Source: Halospina sp040196175
GTDB taxonomy: Bacteria > Pseudomonadota > Gammaproteobacteria > Pseudomonadales > Oleiphilaceae
DNA: 64,000 nucleotides
Reading direction: 5' to 3'
Assembly: GCF_040196175.1 (NCBI RefSeq)
Contig: NZ_JBEFNF010000001.1
Span: 1-64,000 of the forward strand
Within the stretch, counting starts at the first letter, position 1; each line of letters opens with the position of its first letter. The notes beneath the pieces are model-generated. The model was not told where the DNA came from and searched no databases. It worked only from the letters and a program-made list of their open reading frames with translations. Made by a program: the position numbers and the translations under genes. Positions 1-6,429 of the stretch are shown piece by piece.

Positions 1-48
1 CAGGTGCCCCAGCCAGAACGCCTGGGTGTCGGTCAGTCGGTGCGTCAT
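1..48 (-). CDS. 5' end of a gene cut by the window edge, possibly IS66-type accessory TnpA
   Basis: Only the first 16 codons are inside the window, starting MTHRLTDTQAFWLGHL. The start at 48 is well supported: reading leftward it is preceded by GGAGGTAATC, a strong ribosome binding site with ideal spacing. The Q-FWL-HL pattern resembles the start of small IS66-family accessory proteins, which fits the mobile-gene setting, but 16 residues cannot prove this. It could equally be another small accessory gene of this patch. The start call is solid; the identity is a guess. Confidence 0.35.
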   Translation of the reverse strand, partial: MTHRLTDTQAFWLGHL

Positions 49-136
49 GATTACCTCCGTTGAAACCACGGAGGCAGTCTGGCGAATCCGGCTCAGGCCG
101 TTAAGATGGAGTTCGTGGACCGCTTACGGATTGTTC

Positions 137-266
137 CTCGGGCTGGGTATCATGAAGCGTTTTGCCGTGAGGTGCTCGGGATGGGTCAAGTTGATGCAGT
201 GACGGCTTGGCGAGCGCGTCAGCATGGGCCGTGTATTCATCAAGGCCAGCAAGCAGCTGTTTGTCG
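137..266 (-). repeat. Repeat A copy 1, carrying the tail of a possible antitoxin-like gene
   Basis: About 130 bp here return with scattered changes at 2096-2229. On the minus strand both copies keep the same frame open. Copy 1 reads LLAGLDEYTAHADALA and copy 2 reads LLVGLDGYTAHADALA, so the shared sequence was probably coding. In copy 1 the frame can start at an ATG at 295 and run to 101 (64 codons), but no ribosome binding site precedes it. The pattern recalls the acidic tail of AbrB/MazE-type antitoxins; that is inference. Most likely a gene remnant duplicated along with its neighbours. Confidence 0.5.
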
Positions 267-383
267 TCCGGACGCCCTGTTTTATTCAAGTTCATCGCGC
301 TTTACTGGCCAAGGTGGCATTGATCTTCAGGAAAAGACACCACAAAGCAGCCATGGCACGGGTGCGTTGTACGCGGTGAGCGT

Positions 384-692
384 TTAGGCCACATCTGCCT
401 TGAGTCGTACCCCCAGTGCTTTCAGAACCCGGTTAATCGTGTCAAATCGGGGTTTGGCACCGGGGGCCAAGGCTTTGTAAAGACTCTCGCGCCCAAGTCC
501 AGCCGCGCTTGCGACCTCACTCATCCCCTTGGCGCGGGCGACATTCTTGAGCGCTTCAAGCAGCTCATCCATATCACCATCGGCGAGAACCTCGGACAGG
601 TAGCACGCGATTACCTCATCGTTGTCCAGGTACTGCGCAACATCGAAAGCGGTGATGCCGTATTTTTCATAAGCTTGTTGGTTAATAGTCAT
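384..692 (-). CDS. HigA-type antitoxin, XRE family (putative addiction module antidote)
   Basis: Antitoxin of 102 residues that should neutralise the toxin encoded just upstream and repress the pair. The C-terminal half holds a helix-turn-helix: residues about 50-95 include SEVASAAGLGRESLYKAL followed by a second helix with FDTINRVLKALGVRL, as in the addiction-module antidote family (TIGR02684-like). The N-terminal part with DVAQYLDN is also typical of that family. The start at 692 is preceded by AGGAGA at good spacing. It lies 12 bp after the toxin gene on the same strand, giving the toxin-first order of higBA-like loci. Length is normal for the family and nothing looks broken. Family assignment is firm; the specific name HigA is by analogy. 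Confidence 0.88.
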   Translation of the reverse strand: MTINQQAYEKYGITAFDVAQYLDNDEVIACYLSEVLADGDMDELLEALKNVARAKGMSEVASAAGLGRESLYKALAPGAKPRFDTINRVLKALGVRLKADVA

Positions 693-704
693 GGCGGTTC
701 TCTC

Positions 705-1001
705 CTATGCCCCAAGATCGGCGGCCATGCGCTTGGCCTTCTCAATGTCTTTGTCCTGGCTGGCCTTGTCGCCACCGAGCAGCAGAAGATAGATCGACTC
801 TCCCTGCTGGGTGAAATACACCCGGTAACCGGGTCCGGTCGGGATGCGCATCTCCCAAACACCGTCTTTTAGGTCCTTGCAGTCACCAAAGTTGCCCTTG
901 CCCGCACGATCAATCCGGCGAACGATGCTGGCTTTCCCCATCGGGTCTTTCACCTTCCTCAGCCAATCCTTGAATGCTCGGGTTTGTTCGATGGTGTTCA
1001 T
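705..1001 (-). CDS. HigB/RelE-like toxin (putative addiction module killer protein)
   Basis: Toxin of 98 residues from the RelE/HigB superfamily, Gp49-like subgroup (TIGR02683-like), expected to cleave mRNA on the ribosome. Visible family features are FKDWLRKVKDPMGKASIVRRI near residues 10-30, the central GNFGDCKDLKDGVWEMRI with the conserved glycine and tryptophan, and the strand motif GYRVYFTQQG followed by LLLLGGDKASQ. It is the first gene of the pair and is followed after 12 bp by its antitoxin. No ribosome binding site is visible before the ATG at 1001, and a palindromic operator ends only 9 bp upstream, so the mRNA leader must be very short or absent. A broken 50-bp copy of the middle of this gene lies at 1873-1925. 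Confidence 0.88.
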   Translation of the reverse strand: MNTIEQTRAFKDWLRKVKDPMGKASIVRRIDRAGKGNFGDCKDLKDGVWEMRIPTGPGYRVYFTQQGESIYLLLLGGDKASQDKDIEKAKRMAADLGA

Positions 1002-1010
1002 ATGTTAAGC

Positions 1011-1026
1011 GTATCTAATTGGATAC
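1011..1026. promoter_or_regulatory. Candidate operator of the HigBA-type pair
   Basis: A 16-bp near-perfect palindrome, GTATCTAATTGGATAC, ends 9 bp before the toxin start codon. Arms GTATC and GATAC flank a symmetric AATT core. Antitoxins of this family commonly repress their own promoter from such a site. Position and symmetry are seen; binding is inferred. Confidence 0.55.
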
Positions 1027-1081
1027 GATGCCGCAAGAAGCTTGCGCTTTTTCCCTACCGTTTCACGCGGATCTGTGAAGA

Positions 1082-1261
1082 GCCAAGAAAAAGGGCAAGG
1101 TCACCGATTCGTTCTACGTCGGCGGCGATCAGGTGAAGGTTGGGTATGTCTTTCGGAACGGCTTCGAGTGCCGCGCTTTACCGGGAAAAGCGGCTTTAGG
1201 CAAAAGCGGAGGCCGTCTTTTGGCCGTAGCTTATGCCTGTCCGGCAGCAGCCATTCATTAA
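1082..1261 (+). pseudogene. Open frame without a start codon, probable gene remnant
   Basis: Between a stop at 1076 and a TAA at 1259-1261 runs a 59-codon frame with protein-like composition: AKKKGKVTDSFYVGGDQV near its start, then VKVGYVFRNGFECR, then GGRLLAVAYACPA. There is no ATG, GTG or TTG near the front; the frame begins right after a TGA that would abut AGA-GCC. It lies between two TA pairs but on the opposite strand. I do not recognise the protein. It may be the end of a gene whose start was lost by recombination, or a chance frame. Confidence 0.25.
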
Positions 1262-1265
1262 CATT

Positions 1266-1475
1266 TTATTGCCACTCAATCTTGAGGTCTTTATGGGACT
1301 GTGCGCAGTCGCGCAAATAAAGATTAATGAGGCTCTGATACGGAAGATCTTTTTCCTCGGCCAAGTTTTTAAAATACGCGATGGTGTCCTCATCCAGTCG
1401 GATCGTAACCTGCTTCTTGAGCTTTTTGGCGTAAGGATTCTTAACGGACTCTGAGAAATCGTAATGATCACGCAT
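1266..1475 (-). CDS. brnA: BrnA-type antitoxin (CopG/ribbon-helix-helix)
   Basis: Antitoxin of 69 residues partnering the BrnT toxin encoded just upstream. The hallmark block YAKKLKKQVTIRLDEDTI (residues 20-37) is the DNA-binding strand of the ribbon-helix-helix fold, followed by YFKNLAEEKDLPYQSLINLYLRDCA, the two helices that close it. Two starts are possible, 1490 and 1475. The one at 1475 has AAGGG 6 bases before it, while 1490 has no clear ribosome binding site, so 1475 is preferred. The gene overlaps the end of brnT by 8 bp, implying translational coupling. BrnA proteins repress their own operon; the AT-rich palindrome before brnT is the likely site. Confidence 0.88.
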   Translation of the reverse strand: MRDHYDFSESVKNPYAKKLKKQVTIRLDEDTIAYFKNLAEEKDLPYQSLINLYLRDCAQSHKDLKIEWQ

Positions 1476-1761
1476 ATCTATACCCTTCATAAGTCTTTCG
1501 TTCTCGCTTGTTCGCCTTTCGCGCAGAAATGATTCGAATAATCTCACCGTCTCTAACGCAGTGACATACCACCAGCAAACGAGAATGGATGCTCGTTCCG
1601 AGGAGTATGAATCTATCCTCCTCATCAGAATGATCTGGGTCTGCTATTAAGCGGCCAAACTCGTCTGTAAAGGTGGTTTTGGCCTCGTAGAATGAGACGT
1701 CATGCTTGTTGCGGTTAGCGGCGTCATTGTCAGGATCCCAGTCAAAGGAAAAGTGTTTCAT
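1468..1761 (-). CDS. brnT: BrnT-type toxin
   Basis: Toxin of 97 residues, RelE-fold ribonuclease of the BrnT family. The characteristic opening is present (FSFDWDPDNDAANRNKHDVSF, residues 4-24), where the WD-D---N--KH-V-F pattern defines the family. Further on come the conserved ILLGTS and RLLVVCH strands and the C-terminal block IRIISARKANKRERKTYE, whose R-A---ER--YE pattern carries the expected catalytic basic residues. First gene of the brnTA pair; its stop overlaps the antitoxin start. Full length, no damage seen. A 16-bp palindrome with a TATAAT-like core starts 7 bp upstream and probably couples promoter and operator. Confidence 0.93.
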   Translation of the reverse strand: MKHFSFDWDPDNDAANRNKHDVSFYEAKTTFTDEFGRLIADPDHSDEEDRFILLGTSIHSRLLVVCHCVRDGEIIRIISARKANKRERKTYEGYRYA

Positions 1762-1767
1762 TAATTA

Positions 1768-1783
1768 CATTATAATTATAATG
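1768..1783. promoter_or_regulatory. Palindromic promoter/operator of brnTA
   Basis: CATTATAATTATAATG is a perfect 16-bp palindrome 6 bp in front of the brnT start codon. It contains TATAAT on both strands, so it can serve as a -10 element as well as a binding site for a ribbon-helix-helix dimer pair. The local AT richness stands out against GC-rich surroundings. Repression by BrnA is inferred from the family. Confidence 0.6.
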
Positions 1784-1872
1784 CATCTACTGTCAAGGTG
1801 CCGAGTTAAATACCGCCAACAGTAGTTAAATCGAGTCTGCCGTTCCTCTCTGTGTCAGCCTTGCTGTCCAAG

Positions 1873-1925
1873 CTACACGATCAATCCAGGAACAATGCTG
1901 GCTTTCACATCGGGTCTTTGACCTG
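1873..1925 (-). pseudogene. Fragment of the HigB-type toxin gene
   Basis: About 50 bp closely match 905-956, the middle of the toxin gene at 705-1001 (the stretch encoding VKDPMGKASIVRRID). A one-base loss and a G-to-T change turn the glycine codon into a stop, and no start or C-terminal part is present. It is joined on its upstream side to a fragment of a different gene, so this is recombination debris rather than a decaying gene in place. Confidence 0.6.
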
Positions 1926-2045
1926 GGCGCTCTTGCAGTCAACTCTTTGTTGGTGTTGTATGCGGTCCTCGCAACGCTTGGACCAGATGGCGTAGCCGGT
2001 CAGAGCCGCGGCGCCGATGATCCCCAGGAGGATCCCCGAGGTCAC
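1905..2045 (-). pseudogene. Damaged second copy of the small membrane-protein gene
   Basis: The minus strand encodes LLGIIGAAALTGYAIWSKRC, nearly identical to the small membrane protein at 2640-2756. Upstream of that match the frame is broken: a TGA stands two codons before the only possible GTG start (2045), and no ribosome binding site is visible. Downstream the frame runs into the toxin fragment and ends with VKDPM and a stop. A 46-residue product from GTG is conceivable, but the join of two unrelated gene pieces argues for a pseudogene. Confidence 0.6.
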
Positions 2046-2095
2046 ACGTCAGAGCGGCCATGACCGGCTCTATCGTCACGCTCACATGATGGTTT

Positions 2096-2229
2096 CTCGA
2101 GCTGAGTATCATTAAGCGTTCCGCCGTCAGATGCTAGAGATGGGTCAAGTTCATGCGCTAACGGCTCAGCGAGCGCGTCAGCATGAGCGGTGTATCCATC
2201 AAGGCCAACAAGCAGCTGTCGTTCATCAA
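2096..2229 (-). repeat. Repeat A copy 2
   Basis: Diverged second copy of 137-266. The minus-strand frame is still open through the shared part (RQLLVGLDGYTAHADALAEP) but has no ATG in front. It directly neighbours the fragments at 1873-2045, so about 350 bp here consist of three end-joined pieces of nearby genes. The stretch 1762-2304 otherwise holds only the brnTA operator at its left end; I see no intact gene in it. Confidence 0.55.
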
Positions 2230-2304
2230 GAGGCGATGTATTATTTATAAGACACTAACCCAATGCTGGTTCCGGCATAGTTTCCACGCCTCAGCGCCAT
2301 CCCA

Positions 2305-2592
2305 TTACTCCGATAGATTGTCTGGGCTTCCAAGTTCGTTGCCGGCAGGCCCGCCAACAACGCCCTGGAGCCCGCGTTTTTTGACCCAGGCAATCGCGAT
2401 GGCATCCATGTCCTCGGCGGGAATCTCAACGCTGAGACTGTCAATCATGCGCTCAGCCATTGTCTCCTTGGCAACCGAAAACTCGGTAGGCTGATTGATT
2501 TCCAGAAACACGCTTTCCGGCTCCGATCCGAGGTAGACTTGGTGGTAAAGGTGATAGCGCTCACCGGCTGCGATTGATGCCTTCGTGCTCAT
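2305..2592 (-). CDS. Hypothetical protein, 95 residues
   Basis: I do not recognise this protein. The start at 2592 is chosen because GAGGA lies 6 bases in front of it; the frame is open further upstream without a comparable site. The product is soluble and acidic: a strand-rich first half (YHLYHQVYLG, SVFLEINQP), a helical middle (AKETMAERMIDSL) and the pattern IPAEDMDAIAIAWVKKRGLQ near residues 58-76, ending in a glycine- and proline-rich tail. No signal peptide or membrane segment. It follows the 38-residue membrane protein gene by 47 bp on the same strand, so the two probably form a small operon behind the recombinase. Confidence 0.6.
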   Translation of the reverse strand: MSTKASIAAGERYHLYHQVYLGSEPESVFLEINQPTEFSVAKETMAERMIDSLSVEIPAEDMDAIAIAWVKKRGLQGVVGGPAGNELGSPDNLSE

Positions 2593-2639
2593 GGTGTCCT
2601 CTTTCAGTTTTAATGAGCTTGGTGATTGCGATCTGCTCT

Positions 2640-2756
2640 TTATCGGTGCTTTTCGCGGTCTTCGCAACGCTTGGACCAGATGGCGTAGCCGGTCAGAACC
2701 GCAGCACCGATGATCCCCAGGATAACGGCGGCCAGAACACCGGTTTCATGACTCAT
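2640..2756 (-). CDS. Small single-pass membrane protein, 38 residues
   Basis: A tiny protein with one obvious membrane helix, residues 7-26 (VLAAVILGIIGAAVLTGYAI), followed by a charged tail (WSKRCEDREKHR). GGAGAGG precedes the ATG at 2756 at good spacing, and a decayed second copy of the gene exists at 1905-2045, which supports real coding. It resembles small hydrophobic peptides in general layout, but I cannot assign a function; a membrane-acting toxin or a small regulatory subunit are both possible. A 10-bp palindrome TTGGCGCCAA lies upstream at 2794-2803. The gene sits between the recombinase and the 95-residue hypothetical on one strand. Confidence 0.55.
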   Translation of the reverse strand: MSHETGVLAAVILGIIGAAVLTGYAIWSKRCEDREKHR

Positions 2757-2843
2757 TATTCGCCTCTCCGTATTGGTCTGAAAACCTGCGGTATTGGCGC
2801 CAACGGCTGCCCGTGATCCAAGTTTGGTCGATCGCACCAAATG

Positions 2844-3836
2844 CTACAGATCCAGCGCTCCCGCGTGGTTGTCAAAGGCATCCGCTTCCCGAATGTAGCG
2901 CTCGAACGACTTTTGATCTCGATGGCCAGAGACCTTTTTGATGTCGTGATGGCGCTTGCCCTGGCGGTGGGCTTCAGTGATGAACCCCGCCCGGAAGCTA
3001 TGGGGTGAGTAGCCCTGCTGTGATAAGCCGCTTTGGTCCAGGGCGTCTTTGAGGATCCGGTAGAAGCTGTTGTCGCTGAGTGCGCCTGCACCCTGGCGGC
3101 CTTTGGGGGATACCGAACGAAAGATCGCCCCTCGGGGTATGCCGCTCATCTCGATGTAGCGCCGCAGCTGGTAAACCGGGCACAGTTCCGGCGTATTGGG
3201 AAGGGCGATGATGGGTTTGGTCTCCGTACGCCCGCTGCGGTTGGTTTTGCTGTCGCGGATGTAGAGTTCCATTCCCTGATCGACAAAGATAACGTCGTCA
3301 ATGCGCAGCCGGACCAGCTCACCGCGGCGGAACGCGCCGAAAAACGCCAGGCAGAACATGGTGTAGTTGCGGTAGTCGCGAACGTCCTCAAGGGTGATGG
3401 CACTGAGCAGTTGCCTCAGATGCTCAGGTGTCAGTGCCGGCGCGCTGTTCGCACGTGTATCCTGGGTTCGGGCCATGCCTTTAAGGACCCGTCTGACGTA
3501 GGTGCCTTTAACCGGGGAGGCAAGCCCGTGCATCTGGTGCCAGAGGTGGAGGCTGTTGGCGTAGCGCTTAACGGTGCTGTATTTCTTACCAGAACTCTGA
3601 ATCTGATCGGACAGGAAGTTGGCGATTTCGGTCTCATCAGCGGGCAGCTGACCGCCCCAGCGGCTGAACACCTTGAGATCCGCTTTGACCGCGCGCGTGC
3701 TGTTCATCGACAGGCTGTCGATGATCAGCCGCCGCGATGTGGCATTAAGCTGCGGGGCGTTAGCGACAACCCGGGATGGATCCTCCTGGGTGTCAAACTG
3801 GACTGGACGCGCAAGCGGCTGCAGTGATTGGCTCAT
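2844..3836 (-). CDS. Tyrosine recombinase / site-specific integrase
   Basis: Integrase of 330 residues that should cut and rejoin DNA through a covalent tyrosine link. The N-terminal SAM-like DNA-binding domain covers about residues 30-125 (MNSTRAVKADLKVFSRW to RRVLKGMARTQ). The catalytic domain has the full set: Arg170 in AFRRGEL, Lys197 in the hairpin SKTNR, His279 and Arg282 in PHSFR, His305 in SGHRD and Tyr314 in ERYIRE. The start at 3836 has AAGGA upstream. It does not look like XerC/D or an integron IntI: the extra IntI helix is absent and no attC-type sites are visible. It heads a leftward run of small accessory genes (TA pairs and unknowns), consistent with a role in their arrival, which is inference. 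Confidence 0.9.
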   Translation of the reverse strand: MSQSLQPLARPVQFDTQEDPSRVVANAPQLNATSRRLIIDSLSMNSTRAVKADLKVFSRWGGQLPADETEIANFLSDQIQSSGKKYSTVKRYANSLHLWHQMHGLASPVKGTYVRRVLKGMARTQDTRANSAPALTPEHLRQLLSAITLEDVRDYRNYTMFCLAFFGAFRRGELVRLRIDDVIFVDQGMELYIRDSKTNRSGRTETKPIIALPNTPELCPVYQLRRYIEMSGIPRGAIFRSVSPKGRQGAGALSDNSFYRILKDALDQSGLSQQGYSPHSFRAGFITEAHRQGKRHHDIKKVSGHRDQKSFERYIREADAFDNHAGALDL

Positions 3837-3983
3837 GCTTATCTTCCTTACACGGGAACTGTATATATAACCAGTTTTGCGTATGTGTGCAAGGTCTCAG
3901 CTGGAAGCCAACGATCGCCTGTCTCGCAGAAAAAGGCGCTCGTACTAGCGCTTGGTTAAGTTGATGGCTGGAAGGCGTCCGCG

Positions 3984-5378
3984 TCAGCCGCCATCCATGC
4001 CTCGTGAAGTCACGGGTACCGCCAACGGCTCAAGCGTTAGGATCTTGTTCCGTGTCTGCTGCTGGTCAATGCGCAGCTGATCAATCAACTGGCTCAGCGC
4101 ATGGTGTTGGCTGTCGCTCAGGTTCTGGCTGGCGACCTCATCCAGTAATGTCATCTGGACGTGTAAGTCCTGGAAGTGGCCGAAACGTTTTTGTCGCTCC
4201 TTGAGGCCGCTGATGTTGCCGGCCAGATGGTCGGAGTCCAGGTCGATCAGGTAACGTACGCGTTTCAGTGACTTGCGAACCTGATGGAAATCCGTATCCG
4301 TGGACGTCGGGGTAAGCGCGTTGAACAGTCTGTCATGACGCGCAATCTGTTCGTCGAGGGTGTAGCGGATTCGCTTGCGCTTGATTCGGTTTGCAAGCTT
4401 GGCAACTGTGTCCCCTTGAACCAGTTTGCTCCAGCGTTGCATGTCTTTGGCGTACTGGTCGCTGTCCAGAACCTGGCAGAGCCGGAGGTGTTCGTCGGCC
4501 TGTTTTCGTTGGAACCAGGTTTGCAGATCCAGTGCGTCTATGGCCTCTCGCCGCTCCGGCACCTCGCGCCAGTTGGACAGAGTCTCCAGGAATACATCCA
4601 GATCCCGGAGATGGCTGGTTTCGCGGCCCTGACGCTTCAGTCCCTTAAGGCCCTTTTTTAGCGTGCTGTCCTTGAGGATCCGTTCCATTGACTCGCCAAT
4701 GGCGCGGCTGCGTCGGATATTAACCCGGAACTGATGCAGAAATTCAGGGTCATACCCCCGGCGCACACCCGGCTCCAGTGCCTCAATCAGCCTGGCCTGG
4801 TGTTGCAGGCTTGCTGGGATCCGTTTTTTGATCTTTTTGCCGCCCATCCCCGGGGCTTTCGGTGCATTGCGGCGGAAGAGCTTGTAGTCAAGGTGTTCCG
4901 GTAGTAGTACGTCGCTGCACTCGCCGGTCTGGCGCCCAACCTGACGCCATGAGCGACCGGGCAGGGTGATCTGAACCGCCCCGCCCGTGGGGAGAGCCTG
5001 TAGTGGTATGTTGAGAAGCCGGTTGGCAAGGTTAAGCAGCGCCGGGTTGTGGCCGATGATCACAAGTGGCGACTGCGGGGTCTGGGATTGGAGCCATGAG
5101 AGAAGCCTGCCCCGGTCGAAGGTATAGAGCTCGTTATGAACCTGCACCTGTACTGTATCGCCGTCGGGCAATGCACCAACAATGGCTCTGGCGGTCTGCT
5201 GAGCGCGCTTCGCCGGGCTTATGAATAACGAGCCTTCGAACGCACCAGCGTCTCGCAGCGCGGGGCTGAGGGCACTGGCCTGGCGCCGGCCACGCTTTTT
5301 GAGCGGTCGCTCGTCGTCGGGTCGGCTTTCATCTTTCCAGCTCGATTTGCCGTGGCGCACAAGAAACAGAGTTTTCAT
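3984..5378 (-). CDS. SixA-type phosphohistidine phosphatase fused to a CHAD domain
   Basis: A 464-residue two-domain protein. Residues 1-160 are a histidine phosphatase of the SixA type: LVRHGKSSW with the nucleophile His9, a basic SPAKRAQQTA segment, and the second histidine His110 in VIIGHNP. Residues about 190-450 form a CHAD domain, an all-helical polyphosphate-binding fold: HQFRVNIRRSRA (His215, Arg218, Arg222, Arg223), HLRDLDVF, and the second-half repeat FHQVRKSLKRVRYLI. The linker is lysine-rich (GGKKIKKRIP). The gene follows the PPK2 gene by 60 bp on the same strand, so a polyphosphate role is likely: the CHAD part may dock the phosphatase on polyphosphate. Substrate is unknown. Domain calls are firm; joint function is inference. 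Confidence 0.9.
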   Translation of the reverse strand: MKTLFLVRHGKSSWKDESRPDDERPLKKRGRRQASALSPALRDAGAFEGSLFISPAKRAQQTARAIVGALPDGDTVQVQVHNELYTFDRGRLLSWLQSQTPQSPLVIIGHNPALLNLANRLLNIPLQALPTGGAVQITLPGRSWRQVGRQTGECSDVLLPEHLDYKLFRRNAPKAPGMGGKKIKKRIPASLQHQARLIEALEPGVRRGYDPEFLHQFRVNIRRSRAIGESMERILKDSTLKKGLKGLKRQGRETSHLRDLDVFLETLSNWREVPERREAIDALDLQTWFQRKQADEHLRLCQVLDSDQYAKDMQRWSKLVQGDTVAKLANRIKRKRIRYTLDEQIARHDRLFNALTPTSTDTDFHQVRKSLKRVRYLIDLDSDHLAGNISGLKERQKRFGHFQDLHVQMTLLDEVASQNLSDSQHHALSQLIDQLRIDQQQTRNKILTLEPLAVPVTSRGMDGG

Positions 5379-5438
5379 GATTAAACTCCTGCGGGTGTTG
5401 GCGAACAGGGCCAGATCGAAGCTGGCGTTTCAATGGGC

Positions 5439-6239
5439 TCAGCTGTCGTCCAGCAGTTGCCGGTAGCGCGTGAGCACCGTCTCATCCCCTGCCGGGTACT
5501 CCGGTGCCAGGGTCCGCAGCGTGTCCGCTAGAAGACCGGCGACTATGGCGCGGGCTTCAGGTTTGTTGTCGGCGGGGATGATGTGCCACGGCGCCTCCGG
5601 TATATGAGTGGCAGCGATGGCCTCTTCCGCGTAGCCCATCAGTTCGTCCCGGCGTTGCCAGCCTTCGATGTCCGAGGGGTCGAACTTCCAGCGTTTGTGG
5701 GGTTTCTCGAGGCGCTTGCGCAGGCGTTTTTCGTGCTCCTGCTCAGAGGTGTGAAGCCAAAACTTGAGTATGCAGGTGCCTTCCCGCGTCAGGTGCTGTT
5801 CAAACTGGCGCAGTGAGGTGTAGCGCCCCTCCAGCTCCCCCGGCCCAGAGTGCCACACCGGCCAGGCCCTTTCGGCAATGACGGCTTCATGGTGGCTGCG
5901 GTTGAACGCCGAGACCTCCCCGAACGCCGGAAGGAAAGGCGTGACGCGCCAGAGGAAGTCGTGCCTTGTTTCGCTGCCGGTGGGCCGCGAGAAAGACCAG
6001 GCGTGGAAGCCGGCCGGGTCCATGTAGGTGGCCAGCGTTCGGATCAGGCTGTCCTTGCCGCTGGCGTCCGGGCCGTGGACCACCACTAGCAGAGCTTTTT
6101 CCTGGTTGGCCCAGAGGCGGCGCTGGTATTCGCCGATGGCCTTCAGGCTGGTATCAAGACCCGGCAGGGCCTCGGGGTGCTTCGCGCGGCATGAGTAGTG
6201 GCTCAGGTGGGGGTGTTTGGGGTTGAACTGCCAGTCCAT
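5439..6239 (-). CDS. Polyphosphate kinase 2 family protein (polyphosphate:nucleotide phosphotransferase)
   Basis: A 266-residue PPK2-family kinase, expected to move phosphate between polyphosphate and nucleotides. Residues 52-66 hold the Walker A loop GPDASGKDS (Asp58, Lys62); residues 109-120 hold the Walker B block VSAFNRSHHEAV, the form seen in the NRSHYE subgroup; the lid region follows at 170-195 with KRLRKRLEKPHKRWKFDPSD. Length fits a single-domain PPK2. It is the first gene of a likely two-gene unit with the SixA-CHAD fusion. The N-terminus is shorter and less conserved than in the best-known members, so whether the enzyme favours AMP, ADP or synthesis of polyphosphate cannot be read off. 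Confidence 0.88.
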   Translation of the reverse strand: MDWQFNPKHPHLSHYSCRAKHPEALPGLDTSLKAIGEYQRRLWANQEKALLVVVHGPDASGKDSLIRTLATYMDPAGFHAWSFSRPTGSETRHDFLWRVTPFLPAFGEVSAFNRSHHEAVIAERAWPVWHSGPGELEGRYTSLRQFEQHLTREGTCILKFWLHTSEQEHEKRLRKRLEKPHKRWKFDPSDIEGWQRRDELMGYAEEAIAATHIPEAPWHIIPADNKPEARAIVAGLLADTLRTLAPEYPAGDETVLTRYRQLLDDS

Positions 6240-6298
6240 GGGGCCTCGATCAGGTGGCGGAATTGGTCTGTTCAGCGTAGCCCATTTCCCGGGCCGAC

Positions 6299-6360
6299 CT
6301 GTAGGAGCGCGCTTGCTCGCGGTGGTTTGGATATCGCTTGCGGGGCGAACTCTACAGAGG
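6299..6360 (+). repeat. REP-like element, left copy, in front of vapBC
   Basis: A 62-bp element beginning CTGTAGGAGCGCGCTTGCTC and ending CGAACTCTACAGAGG. The GTAGGAGC...GCTCGC opening is the classic style of Pseudomonas-type REP sequences. CTGTAG at the left end is inverted as CTACAG at the right end. A second copy in the same orientation lies at 7301-7363, so the two bracket the vapBC region. Lies in the divergent gap between ppk2 and vapB. Confidence 0.6.
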
Positions 6361-6393
6361 GTGGAGGCTGCGTTGCTTTTACTAAAACCAGGG

Positions 6394-6413
6394 CATATAA
6401 TTCCAAATATATG
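6394..6413. promoter_or_regulatory. Candidate vapBC operator
   Basis: Inverted repeat CATATA-8 bp-TATATG, 16 bp before the vapB start codon, in an AT-rich patch that also supplies TATAAT-like sequence (CATATAATT). Autoregulation by the antitoxin is expected for this class; binding is inferred. Confidence 0.45.
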
Positions 6414-6429
6414 TAAAAGAGGGGTGATT

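Noticed and set aside
1..3836. Integron with IntI and attC cassettes
   Set aside because: The recombinase lacks IntI-specific sequence and I found no paired attC-like sites at gene borders; only general cassette-like order remains.
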